Shown here in pieces: positions 12,414 through 24,320 of a stretch of DNA of 64,000 nucleotides (position 1 is the first letter of the stretch; each line of letters begins with the position of its first letter). The notes below the pieces were generated by a model, which made no database searches, was not told the origin of the DNA, and was given only the letters and a program-made list of their open reading frames with translations. Source of the DNA: Siderastrea siderea (taxonomy: Eukaryota; Cnidaria; Anthozoa; Scleractinia; Rhizangiidae); NCBI GenBank assembly GCA_964030785.1, contig OZ034975.1, positions 38,410,069 through 38,474,068 on the forward strand, in the 5' to 3' direction. Both the position numbers and the translations under genes were made by a program.

Positions 12414-12692
12414 AGTGTACTGTCACAATGACTGTTTTTGTTGGTCCATAACCATAAAAATTGAATGGAATGCAGCTGTAGTTAACCTGAGGTATTCTTT
12501 CACTGACTGAAGTCGTGTTGACTGCACCATCACTGCCAGCTGTGGTGTTAAACAAACTCTCCTGCTCTTTGTAGAATCGATACTTTGCAGGTGGGTTGGC
12601 CTGTGCACTGCAGATGAGGTTGAAGCTTGTATCCACAACAACAGTGTTGTCAGTCAAATTGGTTGTTAGATTTGTGTTTCTTGGATGATGGT
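12414..12692 (-). CDS. Ig domain exon, intact
   Basis: Minus-strand exon of 279 nt between a CACTGCAG acceptor and a GTAAGT donor, phase 1 at both ends. The domain reads SFNLICSAQANPPAKYRFYK at the B and C strands (Cys present, Tyr at the usual Trp position) and PQVNYSCIPFNFYG at the F strand. Several N-x-S/T sequons (NLT, NTT, NYS) suggest an extracellular, glycosylated domain. It belongs to the same large Ig gene, upstream of the decayed 3' exon cluster. Unlike those copies it has no stop or frameshift. Confidence 0.8.
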
Positions 12693-12956
12693 CTGCAGTG
12701 AAAGTAATCCAAATTAACATTTCAGTACTAAATTTCCAGGTCTGGAATTTCAAAAATGGAATAACTGACATCAGTTTTGGATGCATCCTTCAGTCATCCA
12801 AAGACAGTTCTGATAAAAACAGCTATAACGGTAAAGCACTGAGTATCACAAATCAATTGGGCCTAAGTTAAGTCAATGCACGGACTGACAAATGAGCAGT
12901 GAAGAAAACTCACATGGATTAATCAATAAATAAATAAGCAAAGAAATGATACTAAA

Positions 12957-13433
12957 CAATTATTGGATGAGGTTTTTGCGATATCCGGAATAACCAGGGT
13001 CGAGGTAATTGTTATCAGCCGAAGCCGGAGGCTGAGGCTGATAACATTTACCGAGACCTTGGTTATTCCAGATATCGCAAAAACCGAATCTAATAATTGT
13101 TTTATTATACATCGTTTTACAGGCAAACAAAATAACGGCAAACAATTTCAACATTTGTGTCCTTCTTGTCTTCCGGCTTCTGAACGCCTTTTTCCTTAAG
13201 GTATCCATGGAACAGTTCCTTCGCAATTTTTGTCAGCCTTCTTTTGTATTCCGAGTCTTTTTGTTTCAGCAATATTTCAATTTCTTGCTCGGTTGAAGAA
13301 GCGAATCGACGAGCCATGAATTTACTTCGCTTTCAGATGCCTCCCACATTGCTCTTGGAAATGATGCATTGCACGCACAACCTACAGATTATTAACTAAT
13401 CTGCGAGCAGATTAGTGAATAATCTGTAGGTTG
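12957..13433. repeat. Paired palindromes flanking a recombinase-like gene start
   Basis: A 145-bp near-perfect palindrome (12957-13101) is centred on GCCGAAGCCGGAGGC, with arms reading GGTTTTTGCGATATCCGGAA. A second palindrome at about 13378-13433 has AACCTACAGATTATT arms. Between them lies the minus-strand frame at 13117-13317. Together they look like one non-autonomous mobile unit of about 480 bp, although no target-site duplication was identified. Confidence 0.55.
13117..13317 (-). pseudogene. KIAA1958-like recombinase gene, first-exon fragment
   Basis: The frame opens MARRFASSTEQEIEILLKQK and continues with a charged helical stretch including a LFHGYLKEKG segment. This matches the N-terminal pattern of KIAA1958-like / Crypton-derived tyrosine-recombinase relatives abundant in cnidarian genomes (recognised from memory of the family, moderate certainty). 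It lasts 66 codons before a stop and no catalytic region follows. It is enclosed by palindromes, so it is likely a captured or truncated first exon, not an active gene. Confidence 0.45.
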
Positions 13434-13434
13434 C

Positions 13435-14275
13435 GCTGATTCCCAGAATTAACTGTAGGCTCTTAGCCAATGAAAAGACAGATAGTGACTACAATGAATA
13501 ATAATAAAATTAAACTGAGTGCAAGAGTAAGCAGGTTAAAGCACTGCACTCCAATTAAGTAAGTTACCAAGAGGGACACTTACATCAAGAGGTGATTATC
13601 ACATGCTGAGAGACCAGACAGGTATCTTGCGAGATGCTTATTTATTTATTTATAAATAGAAAACGATAAACTCCAAGGCTTGATCTATCTTTTCATGAGA
13701 AACACACATCCTACTGTAAACAAGCAATACAATATATGCTATCATGGGGAGAATCAGCCAACACACAAGGCTTGCAATTCCAGACACTAGTTGGCAATAA
13801 ATGAATTTTTGAGTACCAGTTCGCATTTCCGCTGTTTTATAACAGAAAATTGGCAAGTTGGCAATGTGAAATTTGCATTTTCTAAAATTGTGTCAGAGCC
13901 AAAAATCTTTGGGGAATACCCAACATCAACAAAAGGCATCAACATGATGTTAACACATAGCACCAGTAGTTCCGTTCCTTGGATTCCTGAAGTTGATCAT
14001 TGAGCAGCCATGAGCTTGAAACTAGGAGACTGCCTGGCTTGTTTAGCTAAGCCACAGAAAACTAACGATATTTAAGGCATAGACTTAACCAAGATTATAC
14101 CGAGGCTGTTAGACCGTACATCGGTTCAACTGCTCCGGAAAGAGCTATCTTTGGCCCTAGGGTGCATGACGTATGTGTAATGCATTTCACTTTTGCATGT
14201 AGTTCTCAACATTTCAGAGGATTAATAGTATAAAGTAGTTTTACTTGTAATAATGCCATTAACAGCCCTTAACAC
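13435..14275. other. Intron-like stretch, nothing recognised
   Basis: No domain-bearing frame or repeat boundary is visible. Short AT-rich runs only. Confidence 0.4.
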
Positions 14276-14279
14276 TTAA

Positions 14280-14872
14280 CCCTATTGAGACCGGGTGGGG
14301 GGACACAGACTTTGCCCACACGGACTTTGGGCGTTTAAAACTTTTTAATAAGCAAGCTCAAGCCACCAAACTTGCTAACCTTTCCTAAAATTTATCTGAA
14401 TACAATTTGGTATAGCAAGTCCTTGTCTATTAAGTTTGACGTTACCATGGCAACCACTTTTTACAACTGGTTTTTACAGAATTTTGAATTTCCCTCTTTT
14501 TAATCAAAAATCATTACTTTTTTGAAGTAAATTTTACTTTCTTAGATCATTTCCGTGTTAATTTATTGATTTTGATCACTTCTTTATCAGTATTGGCCGT
14601 TTTTGAATGTTTTGGAAAAATCACGAAATCCAAGATGGCGGATCCAAGATGGCCACCGTTTCAGAAATAACGTTATTGGGACGTCATATGACGTGATCAG
14701 CTGATGTTGCGAAACTCAATGGAAACATTTTTGGACGTACTATTTGCCCTTTGAGTTTCGTTGCATAGCTTCAATATTCTCGGAGTTAAGAGGTGGGGAT
14801 AGAAAGTGCCCACCCCCGCCCCCCCCCCCCCCCCGGTCCCAGAAGACCAAAAAAAGCCCGGTCTGAACAGGG
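14280..14872. mobile_element. piggyBac-like non-autonomous element
   Basis: Ends read CCCTATTGAGACCGGG and, reverse-complemented, CCCTGTTCAGACCGGG. Both sides carry TTAA (14276-14279 and 14873-14876), the piggyBac target site. The 593-bp inside has no transposase. A C-homopolymer of about 20 sits near the right end (around 14815-14836). The stretch from 14880 to 15500 holds nothing recognised. Confidence 0.75.
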
Positions 14873-15502
14873 TTAAAAGACTGTTTAACAGTCAACACTG
14901 CAAATGCCCCAATGAAGGAAATGAATGAGAGAATTCTATATTCACATCTACATGCAGGGTTCAAAATAGCAGCCGCCACTTTGGCCATACATGCACTTAC
15001 AAGCAATTTTTCACAGTAGAAATAGAAAAAATGAGATGCCTTGATCAGTGAAATCAACATTGCTGGAACAATAAGTGCAGCTATAAAACACTTGTATACA
15101 TATATCAAAAGCAATTGGATGACATTTAAAAATAAAAGTTGAAGAACAAATTACAGAATGTTCTCAGTTATTGTTTCGATTCTTGTAAATCACCTTTTCA
15201 TTCTAGCAAATATCTCTATTTGCTAGCAATCTTTTTTTTCTGACATGGTATCAAAAGTGTTTGGAAACTCGACCTAACTGAGGAAATGGGCCACACACAT
15301 GCAGGAATGCAGTGCCACAGCAATTCAGTTCTCTTCTAGGAACTTAATCCTGTTCCTCTTAGCACTTTTATTGTCACTTTTTTGTGTGTGCTTCTGCCTT
15401 CTCATCCAGTACAGTTTAATTTGAAAGAGACCAAAGTAAATGTACTTTCGCCCTGAAGTGTTTCACCATTTGTGGCATTTAATATCTTTTTTTGTAAATT
15501 AA

Positions 15503-16673
15503 GGTAGTAGGACTGACTTTAAGTAAAAAATAAAACATGCCTAAAAGCTCAGGTATGTGAAACTAGTACATATTAAGTTGTAGCTTAATCCGAGAGATAA
15601 GGATTTCCCCTAAGCCTGAAGCGGCAAAAACGAAGGCCAAAGTTGGTTGCTACGAGCGCTAGTTCGCAATGTTTTAACATTATCATTCTGAAATGCGACA
15701 TAATATGTTCTTGTGTTGACAGCTACGTAGCAATTATTCATATTTCGACTAGCGACGATAAGGAATCGTTCCAGGAAAATTAGAGGAAAAGGAAGCGGAA
15801 TTCTTTAGCGCTACAGTTTTATAACTGATTCCCAATCGCTTCTCACGTCAACGTTACTTTCTGAACGTTATTTGTCCATATAGCAAAACTTTCGATATCC
15901 GATCTTTGCGACGCACAGACATGACTCAGCATGAAATAAGTGAGATAGAACTAGCGCGTTGCTATGCGTTTCTGATTGTTTACGACGCCATATTGAGTTC
16001 CAACAGTACACGAGAAATACCGCGGATTCTCGGTATTCTTCGACCAATAATCGGCCCTTTAATTGTTAACACAAACACTTTGAAGGCAGCTTTCCAAGAA
16101 TTCAAAATGGCGACCGATCAAGAGCTGTTTGCGAGGAGATTTCGGCGAAAACCCGGTAAATTTTAAGGGCAGGTACGGACTTCACTGAAAGGTATTTTGA
16201 AAATAAAGACGTAGAAATATCGTATCTGAATGAAACTTGGGCAGCTTATTGAAATGAAGCGCAAGAAACTTTTTACGGGAGCCTAGAACAAACACGGCTT
16301 TCCACTCGATATTATAGCCACTTAAAAACAGGGCACATGTTTTTTTAATAAAAAATGACGATATCTAAGGAAGTAATCGGAGTTACGCACTGGGCTCCCG
16401 CTCATTTTTTCGTTTTCTGTAGAGGAATAAATTCCTAATTTGTTTTAAACTATATCTTGAAAGGTTAAGCCGTAAAACGCCAAACTTTTATTTGTGAGCC
16501 CCCAATTCAAATGGGATTTGCCACCTGACGCGTGAAAATTGTCACCTCTGACAACAATTTACTGAAAGCTCAACATCAGCTTTACAAGATTATGGCAATT
16601 GTTTGTGAGTAAATAAGAATGAGTCTGAGTTATTTGCTTCTATAGAGAGCATGTTAAAGTCAGTCCTACTACC
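15503..16673. mobile_element. PIF/Harbinger-like TIR element
   Basis: Perfect 20-bp ends GGTAGTAGGACTGACTTTAA, inverted at the right end, are flanked on both sides by TAA, the 3-bp target expected for PIF/Harbinger elements. At 1.17 kb it has no DDE transposase. It carries one short plus-strand frame, listed separately. Confidence 0.7.
15921..16166 (+). CDS. 81-residue ORF inside the Harbinger-like element
   Basis: Opens at ATG with MTQHEISEIELARCYAFLIV and ends in a basic tail (FARRFRRKPGKF). The N-terminal half is hydrophobic and helical-looking, the C-terminal end is strongly basic. I do not recognise it. Its central position in an element with perfect ends and no other coding capacity makes it the only candidate product, but it may be a chance frame. 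Confidence 0.3.
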   Translation: MTQHEISEIELARCYAFLIVYDAILSSNSTREIPRILGILRPIIGPLIVNTNTLKAAFQEFKMATDQELFARRFRRKPGKF

Positions 16674-17008
16674 TAAAAAGGACTGGATCTAATTTGCAAA
16701 TTGACAAACAAAGTACAAAAGCGTTGAACTTTGGACAGGAGAATCATTAAATTCGATCAGGATTGGTTTTTTCATTCAAGAGAAAAACGTTTTCATTCCA
16801 GAGAATGCAAGTTCTACCTGACGATCTACATTTCTGAAAAAAAAAGAAGACTAGGATACTATCAAATAACATTTCGCACGCAATTCACATCGAGCAGCGT
16901 GTTTTTGCAGCAAACGTTTGAAGCAATTGCGAACCTTCACTTCAGGTAATTATTCACTCTACAATTAAAAACACTACAAAAATGCTTGGAAACACTCTAT
17001 TCCGATGT

Positions 17009-18253
17009 TGGTCAGTTTAAAACACAGACTGAGGACTGGTGGACTGACGGACTGCGGACTACGGACTGGTACAAAACCCAGACTGAGTATAAAATGCAGA
17101 CTGCATTTAAAAATTGCTCTACTGACCCATAAATCTCAAAAAATGCTACTTTTTCAATTTTCCCTTCAGCACTTTTGAGTTAACAAAGACCAAGGCTTGC
17201 TTCCCCAGCCAATTAAGGACAGATGCTTTTGTCACTGCACATAGGTTCTACGCATCCAGGGTTGGGTCCAAGATATTCAAGGAATTTGCCTACTACTACA
17301 AAGGTATTTTTGTGCGGCTTATGACATATGTGGAAAAGTAGATCTTAGCATTTAAGTTCTATCATAATCCAAAACGAAAATCTTAATTTCAATCTTAATT
17401 TCAAAATAAGAACCTCGTTTAAATATTTTCCTATATTGTGACATCAGGTTAATCATGACCAAAAGTACAAAACGCATCAGAAACCAGCCAGGAAATAACT
17501 CAAAGTTTCACCTGAATCAGCTTTCAGTTTCTTGATTCCATTCTTTTTACAGTCCAATTATATTAGAACCAATTTTGCACTCATTGATTTAAATTCAGTC
17601 CGCATTTTATACTCAGTCCATAGTCCGCCAGTCCATTTGACTTATAAGTGTTCGACTCAGAAACCTGCTTAAACAGTCGGGAAGCAAGATTTGGTCTTTG
17701 ACAAACTGTCTTTAGCAGCTTCAATAATTCTTCAGCTTTGTTTTGTAGCTTTTTATTCTTCTTGAAAAGGGATGAGAGAGCTAAGTCGAAGTTGACAAAT
17801 TTAATTCGTTGGGTTTCCACAAAATGGTTCTCTGTTACATGACATCACTCTAGCTGATTCCAACATGCAACTCCAGAACTCCCAAGCTTAAATGTATAAA
17901 CCTTCTCTAGTAAGCTGTTTGACAATCCCACTCTCAACCTCTCTGTACAAAAACTACATGTATGTTTAAACCTAATCTCCCTCTTTGCAATTCAAAGTTC
18001 CTCGTTGTTGTCTGATTCGGAAGTAATTTTCAGAATTTTCAAAGCTATACTTATTGAATAAAATATTGTACATATAAATAAACGACACCGGCCACCTCAA
18101 AAAGTGCTGGGAAAAAAACTGAAAAAGTATAGCATTTTTGAGATTTATGGGTCAGTATGTCAATTTTTAAACTCAGTCCGCATTTTATATCCAGTCCCTG
18201 TCCTATACCCAGTCTGTAGTCCGCAGTCCGTGTTTTATACATTGTACTGACCG
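17009..18253. mobile_element. MULE-like element with GGACTG-repeat TIRs
   Basis: The 10-bp direct repeat ATTCCGATGT (16999-17008 and 18254-18263) flanks ends that read TGGTCAGTTTAAAACAC and, inverted, CGGTCAGTACAATGT. Both arms contain degenerate GGACTG/CGGACT tandem repeats (about 17030-17100 and 18170-18240) and then a shared segment around GACCCATAAATCTCAAAAA. A 9-10 bp duplication is characteristic of Mutator-like elements. The 1.2-kb inside has no transposase; a minus-strand frame at 17581-17820 is unrecognised. Confidence 0.7.
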
Positions 18254-18840
18254 ATTCCGATGTGGTATTTCACCGTGATACACACTTAAAACCCAGTTCA
18301 TTGTGTCAGACAATGTAAATTATGGAAAGCTGTAAAAATTATTGTATATATATAATTGTACAAGTCATATATTTACGTAGCTCGTATAACTTTAAGCAAC
18401 TTTGGAACCTCAACCAAATTCAGACCATGTAAAACTATGTAGAGGAAAATTCATCTGTCAAATCAGCACTGACTCTGATTATTACCATGGCATCAATGAA
18501 TGCCTCACAGAACTAACTTGTCCTTGCTTTTCACGTTGTAGTGTTCCCACCAGTAGCATAGCCCCACCAGTTTACAATATAAACCACATACAACCCACAA
18601 TAAAATTTATTCCTTGCTTCATTCTAACAAAAGGGCTAACACTCATAATGTCAGCTTTTTTGTGCTGGTCAATCTACCTTCATCTTCATCTTTCAAGACA
18701 AATCCAAATTTATCTCTGCAAATTACACAAGTATACATATTGCACATTAAGCATAAACTAACAAATATGATATAACAACTACATAAACATAAACTGAAAG
18801 TACTTGGAATTAGTCAAGAATATGGTAAGTATGGACTTAC

Positions 18841-19083
18841 TCTGAACAGTTATAGAGACATCAGCAGTGGCTGTATTGCCAATTCCATTATCAGCAGTAC
18901 ATCTGTAGGTTCCTTCATCCTGTTTACCAGTGATCGTGAAGGAAGAGTTGACAACACTGTTATCAGAGAGTCTTGTCCAGGTGATACTGGGTGCTGGATC
19001 ACCAGTTGCATTGCAGATCAGACTCACTGGATCACTTTCGTTTTTTGTTTGGTTACCAGAGATGCCAGTGATGCTTGGTGGAA
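18841..19083 (-). CDS. Ig C2-type domain exon, intact
   Basis: 243-nt minus-strand exon, TTTGTAG acceptor and GTAAGT donor, phase 1 at both ends. It encodes a compact C2/I-type domain: VSLICNATGDPAPSITWTRL carries the B-strand Cys and core Trp, and DEGTYRCTADNG carries the F-strand Cys. Sequons NAT and NSS suggest glycosylation. A near-identical exon with the same flanking intron sequence lies at 30388-30630, so the two arose by duplication of exon plus introns. No stop or frameshift is present. Confidence 0.85.
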
Positions 19084-19084
19084 C

Positions 19085-20217
19085 TACAAAGTCAAAGGAA
19101 CGGAACTAAGAAATGTTTTATCAATTGAGGTTTAGCGTGTTGGAAGTAGTGAAAACAGTCTGTTTTAGATTCACTGTACCACTGGAAACTAACCCTTTGT
19201 AACCAGTTGTACAAATTCGTACCTTTGTAGCCAGTTTGAATCACTGTTGACTCACGTCATTACCTAGCCAAGAACCATATGTCTAATGGAAAAGTTGAAT
19301 ACATGTACTGCTGCATTATTATCATGATACAAGTTTGAAATACAACGTACAAATTTTCTGTCTGGTTTCAATGCAAATATTTTTGATGATGCAAAAGTTT
19401 GAGCACTCTAAATATCTGTGTACATGTATTAATTTTCATTTGTAGAATGAGGGTGAAAGTATTAAGAACCAAGAATTAAAGTAAGCTGTAAAACATTAAG
19501 AAAGGTGCAAAAGCCAAGAGAATATATCACTTCATGTAAATCCCCAAACGTTTCGGGCATTACCCATTGAGTATAAAGATCATCATTAATTGTAATGCAA
19601 AACAAAATTTGTGCACTGATGTCAGTGGATACAATCTCGTTCACTGCAGTTAAGCATAATTATTACACGCATATAATGTGCAGCATCACAATTTTTTTTT
19701 AAGTATGTAGTGGCCATGCAGTAATCACGAATGGTCGAGAATGGTTGCTACTATCATTCTCCCTTGCAGGAGGCGAAATTTTGCATGTGTTCATGTGACT
19801 TTCACCTGATCCACTATCCCTAATCAAAATAAGAGGCTACTCGTAGTCAAGTAAAAATACGCTTGTTCATTCATTTTTGTGTTATATTTGGCAGGACATT
19901 CACGTAAGACTTGGACCAGAATGCTCCCTGTGACTGATCAAAGTCGTTGGCTCATCAATATACTTTCAGCATATACCACGGACACTAACTGGGCTTCAGA
20001 ACTTTGGTGAAGGTGAAATACCTCTCCTTTGTAATTCTCTGCACCCTGTAAACCCCCTCCCCCTTACCCCCACTCCCAACATTTGACAAGGACAGTTCGG
20101 CCTGTTTGCAATTCACAAGTTTACATTTATAGTTTTGTGAATTGCGCCAGCCCTCTTTTTCCAGCTTGAAGCGATAGTATACAGGAGAGTATGACTTCAA
20201 AGTAACAGAGAACACTA
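19085..20217. other. Intron-like stretch
   Basis: The first ~140 bp duplicates intron sequence next to the 30388 exon (compare 19097-19220 with 30645-30780). The rest shows nothing recognised. Confidence 0.5.
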
Positions 20218-20831
20218 CCGTAATTTCCGGCCGATTACCCGCGGGTAATGCGTTAATTTTGCAGTAAACAACCGTCGCTGCGGCCAATGGGACGGTGCGG
20301 GTTATGTGATAATTTTTAAATCTTCCGATAAGTATTTTAATAGTACTGAGAGAAGATAAAACAGAGATGATAAGAGTCATTAAATATACGCTTCCAACAA
20401 ACCTGTGTACTGGCTCATTTGTTTAAACAAGAAACGCTTCGTATAAATACTTGTATCGTGCTTTATTTGCTCTAGAATTATTAATGTCGCTTGATTTAAA
20501 AAAAACCGAAGCAAACTGGATGAAAACATATAAAAAACGATCTATACAAACAAATATTTCACTACATGTTTGTGCTTCGACAATTTTCTTACCTTGTCAA
20601 TTTCACAGCTAGCTCCTTTGTTTAAATTAAAAAAAAAATACTCACCTAAACGCGTTTTATACTTTATTGTGCAGAGCACAAAGGATGTTACTAAAACGGG
20701 GAATGGAGAATGGGGAATGGGGAATGGGGAATGGGGAATGAGAAATAATGGTCAGCGGTAATATCTAAAAAGATAAGTTGGAGTTTGCGCAGTACGGCAA
20801 AGAGACGACGACTGGACGTGGTAAGCGAAAG

Positions 20832-21141
20832 ATGGAAGGTAAGAACATTTATCTGTCCGTTTTTCCCGAGTTTTGGAATTACTGAGTTTCTGTTTATCAA
20901 AATTAACCAAAAATGTTGTTTTGCAGGTAATGTGAGCGACGATAATGTTAAGGATCACGAGGTTTATAACGTTATCGACAGGTTGGTGTAAAAAGATTCG
21001 TATCACTTTGAGTACAGTCACTTCGAGTGTTATTATCAAAACCAAGAGTAAATGTTCTGTGTATTTTGACGTTTTAGCGACGAACCAGTGACAGAAAATG
21101 ATTATATGTTTGCAAATGGTGAGAATGAATCTTTGTTTAAG
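20832..21141 (+). pseudogene. Three exon-like segments in the foldback arm
   Basis: On the plus strand three short segments keep one frame across plausible splice sites: one ending at GTAAGA (20838/20839), 20927-20981 after TTTTGCAG (reads NVSDDNVKDHEVYNVID), and 21078-21141 after GTTTTAG (starts DEPVTENDYMFANG) before a GTATGA donor. The donor after the middle segment (GTTGGT) is weak. The inverted copy in the right arm (minus strand, about 23480-23680) has a stop in the middle segment and a 1-nt difference in the third, so at least one arm is decayed. The product is unrecognised; acidic composition only. Confidence 0.4.
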
Positions 21142-21194
21142 GTATGAAAACGTAGAATACGCCTTGAAAATGGAAACTGACCGCGCTGAATTAT

Positions 21195-21487
21195 TTTTAG
21201 CACTTACCATCGAATTCTGAATTGATTTTAATTTAATGGCGTTCATATTTGAGTTACAATGTAGATTCATTTATGGTTTGAGAAAGAACTGAGTGAAGTG
21301 ACTAGAATATCGAGCTATTCTCCATAATTCTTCTCTGGGGTATTTTCTTTTTAATTGAAGAATAGCTTAATATTGCAGTCACTTCACTCACTTCTTTCTG
21401 CAAACCATAAATGAATCTAGATTGTAACTCAAATATAAACGCCATTAAAGTCAATTCAAAATTCGATGGCAAGTGCTCTAACAGTTA
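21195..21487. mobile_element. Hairpin miniature element in the left arm only
   Basis: Arms around 21195-21290 and 21395-21487 are inverted copies: AGCACTTACCATCGAATTC on the left against GAATTTTGAATTGAC-type sequence on the right strand. It is absent from the right foldback arm, so it inserted after the arms formed. Confidence 0.65.
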
Positions 21488-23937
21488 AGGTGGCTCGATC
21501 GGGTTTTTGAGTGACGATACTTCTTAACTTTGAGCAACCAGCGTACCACAGTGAACAACCCAATAGAAAATCGATCGTTACTGCTAACCTAGAGAAAGAT
21601 GAAAGTTTTAAATGAGGTAAGTTTAATCGAAATCGGAGTTACCATAGCAACGTAACGACGTCATCCCCCATTTTACATGAGAGCCAATTACTTGTCACCA
21701 AGAGATAATTCTGGAAAGCGCTCGGCTGGATCTTCGACCTGACATATTCATATTCACGTCTGCAAAATTTGAAGAATTTCTATGAGAGCGTTTTCGCGAA
21801 ATTTTCGGGTGAAGTTTTAGGGTGTTAAAAAACAACAAAAACAAAACAATTTTAATCTGTTATTGAAAAGTATGCCCACAACGGTTTGATGAAATAACTT
21901 TTTGGTTTTAAATGAATGTTATATCATCTAATTACTTTGTGTGAAAATTTCAGGGAAATCGTTCCATTTGATTTTTAGAAACGTTGGCTTGAATATGAAC
22001 TTGTTTAGTGTGTTACTGGGCTTTTTTATCAAAAATTGACACTACACTTATTAAAATGGTTATGAATTAAAAAGCGGTAGATGAATTTTTTTATATCTTT
22101 GTCCTCAAGGAGAATAATCAATATTCAATACAATCCCAGCGTTTCAAATTCATTGAAACGTTATAAAGCTGTCAATTTTTAGCCAAAACTCAGGAAAATA
22201 TTGGACTGATTTTCACGCCAGTGGCTTGTTGCTCTCATTATGCATCTCCATTGTTTTGAATCGGCGTGCAATTGTAAATTTCACTACATCATGAATTCAT
22301 ATAACGCTTGATTGCTTTCCGAAGATGTTCCAAAAACGTGCTGAGACTGGGATAAGATTGGGGGAGACCCACGTCTACTGACCTGTTTAAATTCTTCGTT
22401 GACTCCTTGCCATAAAAATTTATCTGGAACACTGAGCACAGCAGCTTTCCGTTTGCGCTCACTGCTAACCGAAGTTTGCACTTACTGCTAACCTTGAGGT
22501 TTGCACTCACTGCTGTCAGCCTGTCCATTGTTATTGTAATGCTGACCTGGTACATTAGCATGTTTTTCGGAACATCTTCGGAAAGCAATCAAGCGTTATA
22601 TGAATTCATGATGTACTGAAATTTACAATTGCACGCCTATTCGAAACAATGGAGATGCATAATAAGAGCAACAAGCCACTGGCGTAAAATTCAGTCCAAT
22701 AATTTCCTGAGTTTAGGCTTTAAATTGATAGCCTTACAACGTTTCAATGAGTTTGAGACTCGGGGATTGTATTGAATATTGATTATTCTCCTTAAAAGCA
22801 AAGTTTTAAAAAAATTCATCTACCGCTTTTTAATTCATAATCATTTTAATAAGTGTAGGGTCGATTTTTGATAAAAAAAGCCGCGTAACACACTAAACCA
22901 GTTCATATTCAAGCCAACGTTTCTAAAAATCAAATGGAACGATTTCCCCGAAATTTTCACATAAAGCAATTAGATGACATATCATTCATTTAAAACCAAA
23001 ATGTTGTTTCATCAAGTCACTGTGGACATACTTTTCAATAACAGTTCAAAATTATTTTGTTTTTGTTGTTTTTTAACACCTTAAAACTTCACCCGAAAAT
23101 TTCTCGAAAACTCTCTCATAGAAATTCTTCAAATTTTGTAGACGTGAAGACAAATATGTCAGGTCGAAGGTCCAGTCGAGCGCTTCCCAGAATTGTCTCT
23201 TGGTGACAATTAATTAGCTCTCATGTAAAATGGGGGATGACGTCATTACGTTGCTATGGTATCTCCGATTTCGATGAAACGTACCTCATGTAAAACTTTC
23301 ATCTTTCTCTAGGTCACCAGTAACGATCGATTTTCTATTGGGTTGTTCACTGTGGTACACTAGTAGCTTAAAGTTGAGAGGTATCGTCACTCAAAAACTC
23401 GATCGAGCCACCTTAAGCAGCGTTCGGTTTAAATTTTCAAGCCGTATTCTACGTTTTCGTACCTTAAATAAAGATTCATTCTCGCCAGTTCAAACATAGA
23501 ATCATCCTCTGTCACTGGTTCGTCGCTAAAACATCAAAATACAGAGAACATGTAAGTTACACTCGAAGCTACTGTACTCAAAGTGATACGGATCTTTTTA
23601 CACCAACCCGTCGATAATGATGACCTCGTGATCCTAGACATTATTGTCACTCTCATTACCTGCAATTCAATAGTTTTGGTTAATTTTAATAAACCGAAAC
23701 TCAAAACTGTAATTCCAAAATCTCAGGAAAAACTGACCGATAAACATTCTTACTTTTCATCTTTCGCTTACCACGTGCAGTCCTCGTCTCTGTCATACTG
23801 CCCAGACTCCAACTTAATTTTTTGGGTATTACCGCTGACCACTATTTCTCATTCCCCATTCCCCATTCCCCATTCCCCATTCCTCGTTTTAGTAACATCC
23901 AAAGCACAAAGCTAAACTGAAACATGATGCCGGCGTT

Positions 23938-24320
23938 TGTCGGCACGTGTGCAGTATAAACATAGCATTGACTGTCATAAAAAGATAGTGCAAGAATACT
24001 CGACGCATCAGTGAAATATTCCTATGTAGCGCTGCCTTAAGTTATAGAGTATTTTTCCGTTTCAAGCGATTTCTTAGACCCAGTAGAACCTGACATATAT
24101 AAATTTCTCAGGGACGTGCTCAATTCATGGCGCCGCATAATTAGTGGAACGTGATGAAAAAGATAATTGTCGGCACGCGTGTAAACATTGACAGCGATAA
24201 AAATGATACAAGAATACTCGGCGCATCAGTGAAATATTCACAGCAAGCACTGCCTTGATTTAGGAAGTATTTTCCCGTTTCAAGCGATTTCTAAGACCCA
24301 GTAGATCCTGAGATTTTCTT
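23938..24320 (+). repeat. Two direct ~235-bp repeats
   Basis: GTCGGCACGTGTG at about 23959 recurs as GTCGGCACGCGTG at 24170, and both copies continue through AAGAATACTCG, GCATCAGTGAAATATTC and TTTCAAGCGATTTCT. Non-coding. Confidence 0.7.

Larger units (their letters stand above)
20683..23900. mobile_element. 3.2-kb foldback (palindromic) MULE-like element
   Basis: The two halves are inverted copies: 20683-22337 matches 22561-23900 reversed, leaving a ~220-bp central spacer. The ends read GGATGTTACTAAAACG followed by GGGAAT tandem repeats (20699-20740 and 23849-23885). The flanks AGAGCACAAA (20673-20682) and AAAGCACAAA (23901-23910) form a 10-bp target duplication with one mismatch. The left arm is longer because a ~290-bp hairpin element sits at about 21195-21487. 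The arms carry exon-like segments, listed separately. Confidence 0.8.

Noticed and set aside
14815..14836. Long C homopolymer (and another near 35338) as a G-quadruplex element
   Set aside because: Simple homopolymers of this kind are common and prone to assembly error; no supporting context.
20699..20740. GGGGAAT tandem repeat as a telomere-like or interstitial telomeric array
   Set aside because: The same repeat is inverted at the other end of a target-duplicated element, so it is part of a TIR.
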